DNA from: Filosporella fistucella
Taxonomy: Eukaryota > Ascomycota > Leotiomycetes > Helotiales
Assembly (NCBI GenBank): GCA_030077755.1
Contig: JAQJZZ010000021.1
Coordinates: forward strand, 806,001 to 870,000
Reading direction: 5' to 3'
Length of the DNA: 64,000 nucleotides
Below the pieces are notes generated by a model. It searched no databases. It worked only from the letters and a program-made list of their open reading frames with translations, and was not told the origin of the DNA. Position numbers and translations under genes: made by a program. This document shows positions 45,437 to 56,700 of this stretch, piece after piece. The number at the start of each line of letters is the position of its first letter. Position 1 is the stretch's first letter.

Positions 45437-47731
45437 TTATGCTTTTACAGCTTCTATAATAGCATACTCCCACAACGTCCCTCTCTCCCAACACTCATCC
45501 AATATCTCCCTTTCCTCCCACCACCACCTACCCCCTTTCAACTGAACGTAAGTGCCCCATATCTCTTTCCAAACCTCTCTACCGACTACAGTCTTCAGTT
45601 CCCGTGTTACATTATCTTCCTCCTGCTCCTCTAGTCTTCCTCCCCGCCCTCCTCCAAAATTTGGCTCAGCCTCACCTCTTGTGTTCTTCCTCCTTAAAAC
45701 TCTAGGCTCTGAAGCCTTTGGTGAATCAGTAAATGAGGCAAGGAATGTCATCTGCGTAATCTGACTCCCTTCTGCGTCTAAGCCGGCTTCGGAAAGCCAA
45801 CCTGGAAACATTCGCACAGGATGGAGACAGCGGAATTGTTTTTCGAGGTCGAAACCGAGGTGGGTGTCGAGCCATTCTTGGAGGAGTGGCCCAAGAGTTG
45901 CGCAGATAGGGTATGGGTCAATGATTTTCAGGTGAAGGGTTCCTCCTCTGCCAAACTCACTGTCAAAATATCCATCACCAGAATGCAGTGAGCTACCCGT
46001 TGTAAATCTCTGGTGAGACGACGGAGAAGCTAGGACACGATGACATTCTCTCAGCATTTTAGGAATGGCAGGTGATGGGAAAAGTGACGCTAGACAAGAT
46101 GCGTGGATGCTGCTGAATATGTTTGCAGCATAAGGTAGATGCGGCATTGGCGCCGGAACTGTGAGAGGCATGGTATTTGGGAATTGAACTGGAGATATGG
46201 GTGTCGGGGAGAGATGGTGGAGCTCTGCTCCGGAGGGTATGGTGACTGCTAGGTAGGATGTTGAAGCTGTTTATTATTAGATTGTTTCAGAAATGAGATT
46301 ACTGTTTCACTGACCATGACTTTCAAAGAGGCTCAACATTTTGTCTATGGTCTCTCCCAATTTCCCTTTTCCCGCTGAAGATGGGATCCTGCCCGACTCA
46401 AAATCTCCTCTCCGGCGTTCGCAACTACCAAGGTTGGCAAGTTGTCTCATTGCGGTTTCCATGCAAATATGTTTATGTATTTCCAATTCCCGTTGCATAG
46501 TTGCATCCACATTCCCAGTCCAGTCCTCACGCAATCTTTCCAACATGGTCTTCTTGCTCGCTGTTCGCATTAGCAAGATATTGCGCCGAATATGCTCGAA
46601 CTCAGTGGGAAGAGTAGGAGATTTTTGACCGGCCTTCTGCGAGGCGAGGTGTAAGCGAGGAGAAAGTGGTGGGCTCTCGTTTACGAACGGTTGAGTTGTG
46701 CTAGATGTGCATGTCAAAGGGGGGCTGGGCGTTTCATTCTGCCTTGTAAAATATTCCCATGACTTTGGAGCCTCCCAGGCTGGTGTCGTGGATTGGTGAT
46801 TCTGTGTATGGCTGTGAATGCTGGCTTGGGATGAAATCGCTGCTAGTCGTATACTTGAGCCAGGTCCAGATGATCTTGGGTGAGGCACATCGTCTAGTAC
46901 GAAGAACGGTTCTATCTTAAGCTGAGGATGGGAGTATTCGATTGTCTGGGGCTCGTCTCGGGTGAGCGAGTTTCGTGAAATTGGACGGAAAAAAGAGTCC
47001 CGCTCTATTGGTTGTTCTCCAGGAGAAGGTGACCCGGCTGCACTGATAGAAATAGCAGTCGTTGTTACTTCTTGTTCGTACTTCAAGGTGTCGCGTTGAG
47101 CCACTACCACCTCGATGCTCTGGGACACGAAGGAGCCTGGTGACAAAGGCTGGACGATATAACTGTTTGTTCTCGAACATGGTGCAAGGGAGTCTGTGAC
47201 CGAGCTCCAACTGATCGATTCAGGCGTTAGCGATCTATCTGTTGAGGCTCGGTTGCCATGTTTGACTGAAATAGCTGATCTAATAGTTAGTCGTCTTAAA
47301 TCGTCGAGAGTGCAGGTGCAGTGGTTAGAATGTATAGACTCACTTGTGGATGGCCTCTGGATTTCTGAAGCTACATCCGATTGAGCTTCAGACTGACGAG
47401 AGTCGAAGAGATTGCCGTCTCTTAACCAATTCAGTGTCGGCGAGTCCGATCTGACAGAATTGACTGATATTTGCTCATCGTAGGCTGTACCACGGATAGG
47501 GGGCTCGAGATGTGATTTTACTTTAGTCCATTCCGAGAAAGCTGTCCCAGGAGGAGCCTCCGACTTGAGACCTGTTGTCGTCGCTCCGGAAGATATAGAG
47601 CTCTTCGACGATGCTTTTTGCGGGAATCTATTTTCCTTTTTACTGCGGGCCGTTCCCGGTTTTTGCTCTTTCCTATTCCTTCTTTCGCCTACAGTTTCTC
47701 GAGCAGGATCGACCCAGGAGACGTCAAACAT
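45437..47731 (-). CDS. Disordered protein with C-terminal methyltransferase-like domain, 748 aa
   Basis: Two exons, 46315-47731 and 45437-46266, with a 48-nt intron (GTCAGT...CTAATAATAAACAG) in phase 1. Treating the two ORFs as separate genes would be wrong: the join KMLSLFESHASTSYLAVTIP is continuous and family-like. Residues 1 to about 470 are Ser/Thr/Pro-rich and mostly disordered, with a helical patch near 395-450. From about 480 the sequence follows the layout of fungal SAM-methyltransferase-like proteins: HLPYAANIFSSIHASCLASL, MLRECHRVLA, GGTLHLKIIDPYPICATLGP, LGFDLEKQFRCLHPVRMFPG. The glycine-rich SAM loop normally preceding this region is not evident, so activity is doubtful. Possibly a regulatory protein; function unknown. 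Confidence 0.75.
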
Positions 47732-49070
47732 TTGGAAAAATGTACTTTCTTGAAGATATAAGAGAGGAAATAGAATGGAAAAATTCGTGATATCTCAGCT
47801 AGATGAGGTACAAGGGCTTGCCCAGCGTTTTTACTTATGTTTATGCATGTAGGGTAATCACGCACGGTACAAAATGAAAGGGGGCTAACAACCCCTACCA
47901 GTACCGTGTTCGATAAGCGAAGGCCAACATGACTCCCTGGGATGTAAGAATCTACATCCGAATGGCGAGAAGCAAGACATCTTTGTGATCCACATCGTTC
48001 CAGGAGATTTAGTTCGATGGAAGTCGGATCGGGAATCGAGATGCAGTTAAGTCGGGGGTCCAGCAGATTGAGTGTCTGTGCGGGTGGCCTGACTTTCAAC
48101 TCCCGTTCTTCAGTGGCTGAGAACTAGGCTATTCCGCAGCTAGCCTTATGTTTGTCAAAAGCCTCTATCACTTCAGCTCTTGCCCTTCTCATTTACATCC
48201 CTTTATCCACGCCTTGACAATTATCTTTCTCATCCTCGCATGTAAACATGCCATAATCCCAATAGGAAGTAGAGAAACATGAATCAATATCCGCCACTTA
48301 CTAACAAGACTCGGTACACTAGAACGCACTAAACGGCTGCTGTATGCTCTATCAAAGGATCAATAGGTAGAGAAGCTCTCACTAATGCCTATTTAGTCGA
48401 ACTTTAACTATGAGAAATGGCCACTTCTTCAAAACAACCCCTACCAGCAATCTTCACTGACATCCCGCGAACTGTGCTGAACCAGATGACGAACAGTAAA
48501 CTTCCATACCACTGGTGGTGGCAACACTTCAAGTCTGTGGCCAGACCATCATAGACCAGTGCTGTCAGTTGAGCACGAGGACGTGCTTGCATTAGAGTGT
48601 TGTCAAAAATCTGGGGCAGAAGTTTGTACCTGAAGTAGTTTGAAAGCTAGTGTACCTAGCTCGCTCGGCTGGAGAAACAGATGGCCCAAGATGTGTGCCT
48701 CACAGTCAAGTTCGCCGATACAGAAAACATGGCGTATAAGCTCAAGGATATTCAAGACATGCAAGCACAGGTACGGTGTACATTTTCCCCTGGGCACATC
48801 GATACTTCCCAGCCACCGGGACATCCGGATGCATGACCACTTCGAAGCTGTGAATGACAACGACACTATTGGATTGCTATGGCTTCCCGTAATCTCATTT
48901 GTAGGACTAAAAGTGTTTGTCCAGAAGTCGTGCCTGACTTGCTCCAGATCCAGCAAATCCTGCAATAAGCTAGAATCTTTCCTCGTCACCATAGTTTCTA
49001 TAACTAGGACACACCCTCGCAACTCAATACCGTGATTTCATGTACACACTCACTTGTGCTTCTACCAACC
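47732..49070. other. Divergent intergenic region, no gene seen
   Basis: Promoters of the methyltransferase-like gene (minus) and the purine permease (plus) must lie here. ORFs at 48603-49022 (minus) and 48640-49035 (plus) overlap on opposite strands, and neither shows a motif. Confidence 0.35.
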
Positions 49071-51144
49071 ATGGTTGCAATCAAAGATACCTTGATCGCT
49101 GTGAACAGCAAAGTTGCCAAATCCACATTTGGACGAGTTTTCCGTCTCGAGGGATCAGAACATGCAAGTTCCAGAACCACCGGATAAGATATCAGTGCTG
49201 ATGATCCATAGCCAAATGAGCGAAAGGACTCTAGATTTCTGACTGAGATATATGCTGGGATGACAACCTTCTTCACCATGGCATATATCATAACTGTCAA
49301 TGTGAGTAAAGGCTCAAGAATATTGTGGGACAATGAGATGTTGACATGCAAAGGCAAATATTCTTTCGCAGAGTGGTGGGACCTGCATCTGTCCAGGAAC
49401 AGATCCTGCCGACCCTCTTTGCATCAAAGATGCATCATATAAGGAGTGCTTGACAAGTATGTACTTACAAGTGACGGAACTGGCAACTGACAATGGCAGG
49501 CCTGAATAGAGATTTGATTACCGCAACAACGGCGATCTCCGGTATCGCCTCAATCGCATTTGGCTTCCTCACCAACTTGCCAGTCGCCTTAGCGTAAGTA
49601 CCGGCCCGAAACAGATTGGTCTGAACTGACTTTGGTGTTTCAAGTCCCGGCATGGGCCTCAATGCATACTTTACTTTCCAAGTCGTAGGATTTCATGGCT
49701 CTGGTTCTGTCCCATATCGTATTGCCTTGACAGCCGTCTTCATCGAAGGCTGTATCTTCATCTTTCTATCACTTATCGGTATGCGGCAGTGGCTCGTGAA
49801 AGTCATTCCATCGTCTATCAAAGTCGCCAGCGGTGTGGGTATCGGCTTCTTTATTGCGGAAATCGGGATGTCGTATTCTGGAATTGGATTGATTTCTGGT
49901 GGAGTAGCAACACCAACCAGCATCGCTGGCTGTGCCCCGAAATATTTAGATCCAGCTTCTGGGTCTTGTATAAGTCACAAAATGACGAGTCCTACTGTAT
50001 GTCAGGAACAATTGAACAATACATCGAGTTAAGTGCTAACACATATAGCTCTGGCTTGGGATTCTTGCTGGGGGAGTTCTTACTGCTTACCTGATGGCCT
50101 TCCGTATCAAATCAGCTATCATTATCGGTGTCTTTCTCGTCTCGTTTTTATCATGGCCGTAAGAATCTCCTCCAATCTCGGGGAAGTGTGACTGACATAC
50201 ATAGCCGCGGTACGCCAATTACTTTTTTCCCAGATACCACCGCAGGGGACGAAATGTTCTCGTACTTCAAACAGGTCGTTCACTTCCACCCGATTTCCCA
50301 AACTCTTGTGGCTCAAGACTGGGCTATCATATCCAAAGGCGGCTCTCATTTTGTCCTTGCTCTTTTCACTTTTCTCTACGTTGATATCATAGACGCCACT
50401 GCGACTTTATATTCAATGGCTCGATTTTCTGGGGTTGTTGATCCTTCAACCGGGGATTTCCCACGTTCAACTTTGGCATACTGTACAGATGCTGCTTGTA
50501 TCTCAATCGGATCTCTGTTCGGATGTTCACCGGTGACAGCTTTTATCGAATCTGGCGCAGGTATTACTGTCGGTGGGAAGACGGGATTGACAGCTATCAC
50601 TACAGGTGTATGCTTCTTAATCTCGATGTTCTTCGCCCCAATTTTTGCTTCTATTCCTCCTTGGGCAACAGGTTGCACTCTAATTATCGTTGGATATCTT
50701 ATGATGCGACAGGTTATTAGTATCAATTGGGGCTTTATCGGCGATGCCTTGCCCGCATTCATTACGATTATTGTGATGCCGTATAGTTATTCGGTAGCGT
50801 ATGGTTTGATTGCGGGACTGTTCTCGTATGCCATTTTGAATGGGATGATCTGGATAACAAAATTAGCCACAAGAGGCAGACTTCAACCCGCAGACACAGA
50901 CCTCAAAGAATACTGGACGTACAAAACCTGGGGACGTGAGTTGCCATGGTTTGTAAAGATTGCTCAAGAGAAACTTTGGTTCAGAGGGCAAGAAAGCTTG
51001 TGGAGGGAGCAGATGCCTACTCAGGCAAGACCTGCTTCGAAGGAGCATGACATAAGCTTGAAAAGCGGAGTGGGAGGAATGACGAGTAGCGAGAGGGCTT
51101 TGGTTGTAACCATTCATGGTGAAGGGAAAGGGGAGAGTAAATAG
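49071..51144 (+). CDS. AzgA-family purine (adenine/guanine/hypoxanthine) permease, 590 aa
   Basis: Seven exons: 49071-49163, 49221-49301, 49354-49456, 49500-49593, 49645-49996, 50049-50158, 50205-51144 (1773 nt). Six introns of 43-57 nt; the first has a GC donor (GCAAGT). AzgA-like hallmark blocks: FGRVFRLEGSEH, FLTEIYAGMTTFFTMAYIIT, GGTCICPGTDPADP, DLITATTAISGIAS, LPVALAPGMGLNAYFTF, FLYVDIIDATATLYSMA, FGCSPVTAFIESGAGI and GGKTGLTAITTGVCFL. A NAT/NCS2-superfamily proton symporter of 12-14 helices that imports purines across the plasma membrane; hydrophobic cytosolic tail absent, with C-terminus hydrophilic (HDISLKSGVGG). Purine regulation is expected from relatives but no operator was identified. 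The gene looks intact and is the best-supported multi-exon model in the window. Confidence 0.92.
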
Positions 51145-53738
51145 TAAATAGTACGTAGAGGAGTGCTTCATGTAGTTAAATGCATGATGTTGAGGAGTAA
51201 TTGCGATTTTGTTAAGTGTGCAAGGCTTTTTTTATACTGAGTGGCCCTAGCCTTGGAAGAGAACTCATTTTTCAATTGATTTTGACCAAGCCGGACAACC
51301 AACGTACCATTTGTAACTACCTCGAAATCCACGCAAAAGGTGCTCGTGTTTCCACGAATTTAATGGAAGCGCCAATCCAGGACACGCAAGGAAATTAGTC
51401 GCACACTACTCAATTCAATAGACAGCCAATTCGAGCGAAGAAATGACGCGTTTACAAGACTATGAAGCTCGCTGAGGTACCCAGCGAATACAGACATGGA
51501 CATCTTGCTATCAAACACGTTGACACGATGGAGAGCAGCTTCCTGTTTGCAGGGCACTTAAAATCCGATTGATTAAATGTAGCAAGCAAGCAAGGCAACC
51601 AAATGTTAGCCAATGCGAGAGGCAATGGGATGCAGCCAACTAGCAAAATCGGAATCCGATGGGAGGTAGATATTACGAGTAGTGAGCTCAAAAACACACA
51701 ATCACTGAGCAGCTGGAAGGCGACAATCTTCCCTGCAACGGGAATGATTTTAGCTCCTGGATGGGTTTCCACGACACCGAAATGCCATTTCAGCAAACGA
51801 CAAGAATGGAAGCTTGTAATTCCACTGCCGGTATACAATCTCACGACCAAGGACTACTTGTCTCTTCTCTGCTCCTTCTCCTGATGTTCGATCGAATTGC
51901 TCCTTGTACAAATCACACATACTCCGTTGACTTGGCGACGGCTGGTGGTAAAGGATTCTGTGAGCTCATACAAGGCTTCGGTAGAACTGGGTTGGAGTTC
52001 TGTCTTTGTGGAAATCTGGCGGCAGCATTGGCTCTTGGTTTAATTCTGAAATATGAAGGGATATGCTGATGATGCTGTCGACGGCCTATGAACCCACTGG
52101 AACATATATGCTGGCGGAAGAGAGCTATGTTTCTGGACTTCCGCGAACTTTTCGACCAACGATGACACCCAAATTCGAAAATCCCACGATGTCGAGCTCC
52201 GAAGCATTGCCACGAAAGTCGCAATTTTGATGACTCTGCGAATCTGACGAAGAATACTTTATTCAGGATCCTGACCACTACATAGCATCAGCGTGGGACA
52301 CAGGAGAACTACAAACAAACATAGGTTGGGGAGGACTAGGAATACATGGTGTCAATTTGGCAAACTGAAAGCCGGTAGTGGAGCTGCGAAGATGATTTAC
52401 AGGCTGTTGTAGAGACCAACGGCTCGGCACTAATTAGCTCGTCCCGTCTCAGTCGCTAACATTGCTTAATCTCACACCAACTTCCTCCCATCACATTTCT
52501 ACCCCTACAAACCACAGCATTCAACCCTCCTGCGAGTCACATACATCTGCCAAAGCATCTCATTCCACGGGAGATACAGCAAACCTACCTTAATGGGATC
52601 CGCTATAGATGCGAAGCCTCTCCGCGAACAAGAACGAGGAAGGATCCAGTCGACCATTCGTATCGAATGTTGGCGGCAATATGTTGGCGCAGTAAGGGCT
52701 GGACTACCAGCTTCGTAATTATGGACATAATGAGGGGAGAGTTGATTTAATCGTCTGGGTACCTGCAGCGATCTACCGTGATCAATCTAGCTTTACTGTA
52801 GGTGATGAATCGCATTTGAGCAGAAAGATATAATTACGGGCGGATCAGTCGATTGGGTCCGCAGATGCCGCCCGAGGATGATATAAGAATGCCGTCAGAC
52901 ATCTGGCCATTGCCCATGCGAGTGCTGACAATATTGGTGCACATGGCGAGTCTGCGAGCATTATCTGATCTTGTTACCGAATTGCTACAAACGGACCTGA
53001 ATGCGAGCTATGCGATCGATGGCTACTCGCCTTTGCGGGGCTGCGGTCTTCCACCACACATCCTCGGACTCTCTGATGTCAGCAAGCTGCTACTCGAGCG
53101 GACCTTCTATATGACTTCTATATTTCAGTAGCTGATCAAGCATGACTATAAGGCCCGATGTTGCATGATCTTTGTCAGAAGTCTGACCTTTTAAATAAAT
53201 GGCACCGTGGCGGCTAAGTTGCCAGTCATCACAACATGTCAGACTCGATGCGAGCAGTGAAAGCTCGGTACAGATTTCTTGCCGAGGAATAGTTACAGGA
53301 TCCGAGACTCCATGCTTTCCACCTAGATATGATGGGTAGATCAAATGTTAGCACCTTCCATATTCTCTGTTGCTATTCAAAAACTTATCTTTGCGGTCTG
53401 TCAACCCTCGAAACGGCGAGGTGAGGCACCCGGCCATAAATGTATCTTTCGGGATGGGAAGGACTTCTCGGACCTGAATCACGAGGCTCAATCTCACATC
53501 ATTTACTGTGAAATTTTGGCGGCCGATAATGGCTTTGCGAATGCGAACCCAACAAGCCCAGAAATAGATTGCTGAGAAGCAAGCTGTCTTTTTGCAGCAG
53601 GTTACGAAATGTAGCCAGGTATCTGGCCTGTTGCTCAAATACTCGAGATTTTCACTGTAAGCGCAAGTTTGTATCAATTTCTTAACTTCATTTCCCTTCA
53701 ATTTTCTATATTATCGATTCCGCAAAGAGTATTTCGAT
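51145..53738. other. Intergenic region with an ankyrin-like fragment
   Basis: 3' flank of the permease and promoter region of the 2047-aa gene. Contains the ankyrin-like fragment at 52853-53131. Other ORFs are unsupported. Confidence 0.35.
52853..53131 (+). pseudogene. Ankyrin-repeat gene fragment
   Basis: The frame reads LTILVHMASLRALSDLVTEL then LQTDLNASYAIDGYSPLRGC, and later HILGLSDVSKLLLERTF. This follows the ankyrin pattern (LHxAxxxGxxxLVxxLLQ, DGYSPL, VxKLLLE) over about two units, with disrupted helix starts. There is no in-frame ATG context, no effector or NACHT domain nearby, and no continuation on either side, so it is probably a remnant of an NLR-like or ankyrin gene. Confidence 0.45.
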
Positions 53739-56700
53739 ATGACCGATCAAGGCCCTGTCAAGAAGCCTGGTGGCAGTCAAAGCAGTGCTACTAGTAAGAA
53801 TGATGATGATGGGCAAACTGATGATGTAAATAAGGACGGCTCAAAAGATTGGATTGCTGCATATCCTGGAATCTACGACATCACCGGAAAAAGAGAGTTA
53901 CTATGGAAGCTATCTCCAGCTGTGGCAAATCAAAAATTGGGCGCAAGCGAACCGTATCTAAAAGATGATGCCCACTACCTTCGGATTGATGATGGGGATT
54001 TCAATGAGTATTACAAGAAACCCAACCCTAAAGCAACGTCCATGTATATCTCTACCGACCTGTGGGAGAAACTCCAGCCAAACGACGACTTCAGAAAAAA
54101 CACCAACCCACTTCCTACTCGGGACAAGGATGGTCGTATTCAGATGATCGAAAGACCTCCACCGCCCGGACCGAATCGACAACGCGCAGACAACAGAAAA
54201 TGGCAAGAAATATTCTTCGGGTGTTTTCCAAATGTTACGACGGCCAAACAAGGCTTCATGCGAGCCATTGATCCTAAAATCCCGCTGATCTACAAGCTCG
54301 AAAGCAAGACTCATTATACCAAAGAAGAGTTTGAAGATGCTGTGGCCTCACTCGATGGAAAGAATAAGCAGACTTGTACTGTTCATCAAGCCGCCGGAGA
54401 ACCAGCAGGGCATGTGCGAGTAAGTGTTCGATGCTGAGTATTTTCTCCATCAACTGACCACTGGATAGCTGTCTTCGTCCCCGTATGGCGATTTTAGTGT
54501 TTGTAAGTTTGAATCCTCTTGACATCTTGCTGGGATTCTATGGACACTGCGACTTGTATCTGGGTCCTGGGGAGCGTAAGGAAACCATTTACTCATACTA
54601 ATCTGGCCAATCAGGGATTAAAAAGTCGATTTGGGAATCATACTTGGAGGCAAGAAAAGACAGGCAAATGCCCACAAAGATAACCCTCGAACAAGCATTG
54701 AAACTGCCTTGGCCCAAGGCTGCCGAGCCTGCGCCCAAACCAGGTCCAGCAACAGGAATTCCAGCGACAAGCACTCCAGCACCTTCAACCCCGGCTGCTG
54801 CTAGGAAAGCAAAGGCCAAGCAGAAGCAATTGGTGCATCGACAGAAAGTTGCGAAACAACAAAGTCGTCCAGGAAGTCCTCAGGGTGCAGGAAGCTCTAC
54901 AAGCGTTCCTGCTCCAACTCCCAATCCCCCACAAGAGATTTCTATCAGTTACTTTCAAATGGCCAACAAGAAACCGAGAGTTGAAGCGAAGGGTCAAGCA
55001 TCTGTTATGGGTGTATCTGCAAGCAAGGTTTGTGATAGCTTGTACTGTTTATGTCCATTTAATTGAATTGTATACAGGTAGCAGCCAAATTTGATTGGGA
55101 GAAAGCAGAGGTAAGAATTACAGACGAGAAAGGAAAAGACGGAACTGTTTGGCAAGGTAGGAACATGCCTGCCGAGGTGAGTAAGACATCCTGTCAGCCT
55201 GCATAATCGCTAAAGCGACTCCTTCAGTGGCTACATAAGGTCGGCTATGCCTATGGACAGCCTGAAGGCAAAACCCAAACACCATCAAATTTGGTGTTTG
55301 GCTCCTCGGAAACCAACAGTCTCATGACCAGGTAATTCTATATTGGAAATGTAATAGTACCTTGCTAACGTTGTCATAATTCAGATATGAAATATCAATT
55401 CAAGAATTCTTGAAGAGTGACAGTGATTTCCGGAAAGCCACAAGCGGGGGTAAAGGCTCAGCAGCCAGTGCTGAACGAAAATCAAAAGGAGCACTCACAA
55501 TTTCCGAAATCAAAGATAAGATCATCAAGAGGAACCCTGCTCCCGATTACAAAAGCGTCTCGACTACCCTCGCTGAACAACTCAAGGTCTTGCAAATAAG
55601 TGCGGTACCAGAGTGGCTTTGGTTCGGCCTCAACTATCGATTCAGACTCAGTGCTACTGAGGCGCAGACATCTCTGTGGGCACCCGTTGGAACTTTCCAT
55701 ACAGATTTCTATCCATTCCAGCGCCCGTTCGTAACGCTATCGGAGATTCAACTTGACAGCAAACTTCGAGGAGTGTTGCTGAACAAGGGACTAGCAAAAG
55801 CCCGGCCAGCATCTCCATCCAAAATGCAGTCAATTAAACCGACTGCGGGATTCGTGTCCGGTCCGGTACATGCTCGAGTTAGTCATGAGCCGCGACCTGA
55901 TCCTTTCAACTTCAATAACTTGACAGCTGTGCTGCTGTCAGTCGGCGGTGATGCACCAGCTACTGCGAGCACCGGATTTACTCCTCGATTCGCTGCTTCC
56001 ACAGCACCACAGCATTTGAACCATGCTCAGATATGGTCAGATGCAATAAGTGGAAATCCTGTCAGGGCCGCAGGAGTTGTCCGTGAGAGGCCATCCCTCG
56101 TCTCTGTGGACGATCAAGGCCAATTGGTAGAGATCACGTCTGATTCAATTGCTGCGCCGCCAGAAGCTGGTTTGACTGTTCGAGCCATCAGTACTGCAGA
56201 GGCACCAAATGATATGGCGCACAACCCGACTGAACTGGGTGCTGTCAGTCCTTTTATCACTATGAATGGGATTGCAGGCTTCGAGTCGCTGAACAATGTA
56301 TCACTTCTCGCAGTTCCTGCCCAAAGTGCACCCCCCGGATTTGTTCTCAGTGGCGATCTTCAATTATTTGGAAACATCTCAGCAAAGCTATATACCTTCC
56401 ATGGAACTGCTGCTGGGGACCAAGTTCAGGAGCTAGTCACAATTCCGAACAACTTGTCCCTTGGAGCGTTGTTTTCCGGTCTGATTGGGGAGGAGTTCAA
56501 ATCTATTGGATTGCAGAATGTCCAATTCAGATATTTTGAACAAACATCCGACAGTGTCAAGCCATCGGGTATGTGGCTTGAAGCTGATGTAGAGTTTACT
56601 GGAGTCTTAGAGCCCATTGGTATTGCTCTCGGCAGCATCTTCAAACAAAACAAACCAACATTGCACGTCGAAAGTCTTATCTCCAAAACGCGAGATTGGA

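Noticed and set aside
47689..48099. 136-codon minus-strand frame upstream of the methyltransferase-like gene
   Set aside because: It overlaps the true start in another frame and has no family signature.
48603..49035. Opposing ORFs of about 130-140 codons
   Set aside because: They overlap on opposite strands, the minus one begins with TTG, and neither matches a known pattern.
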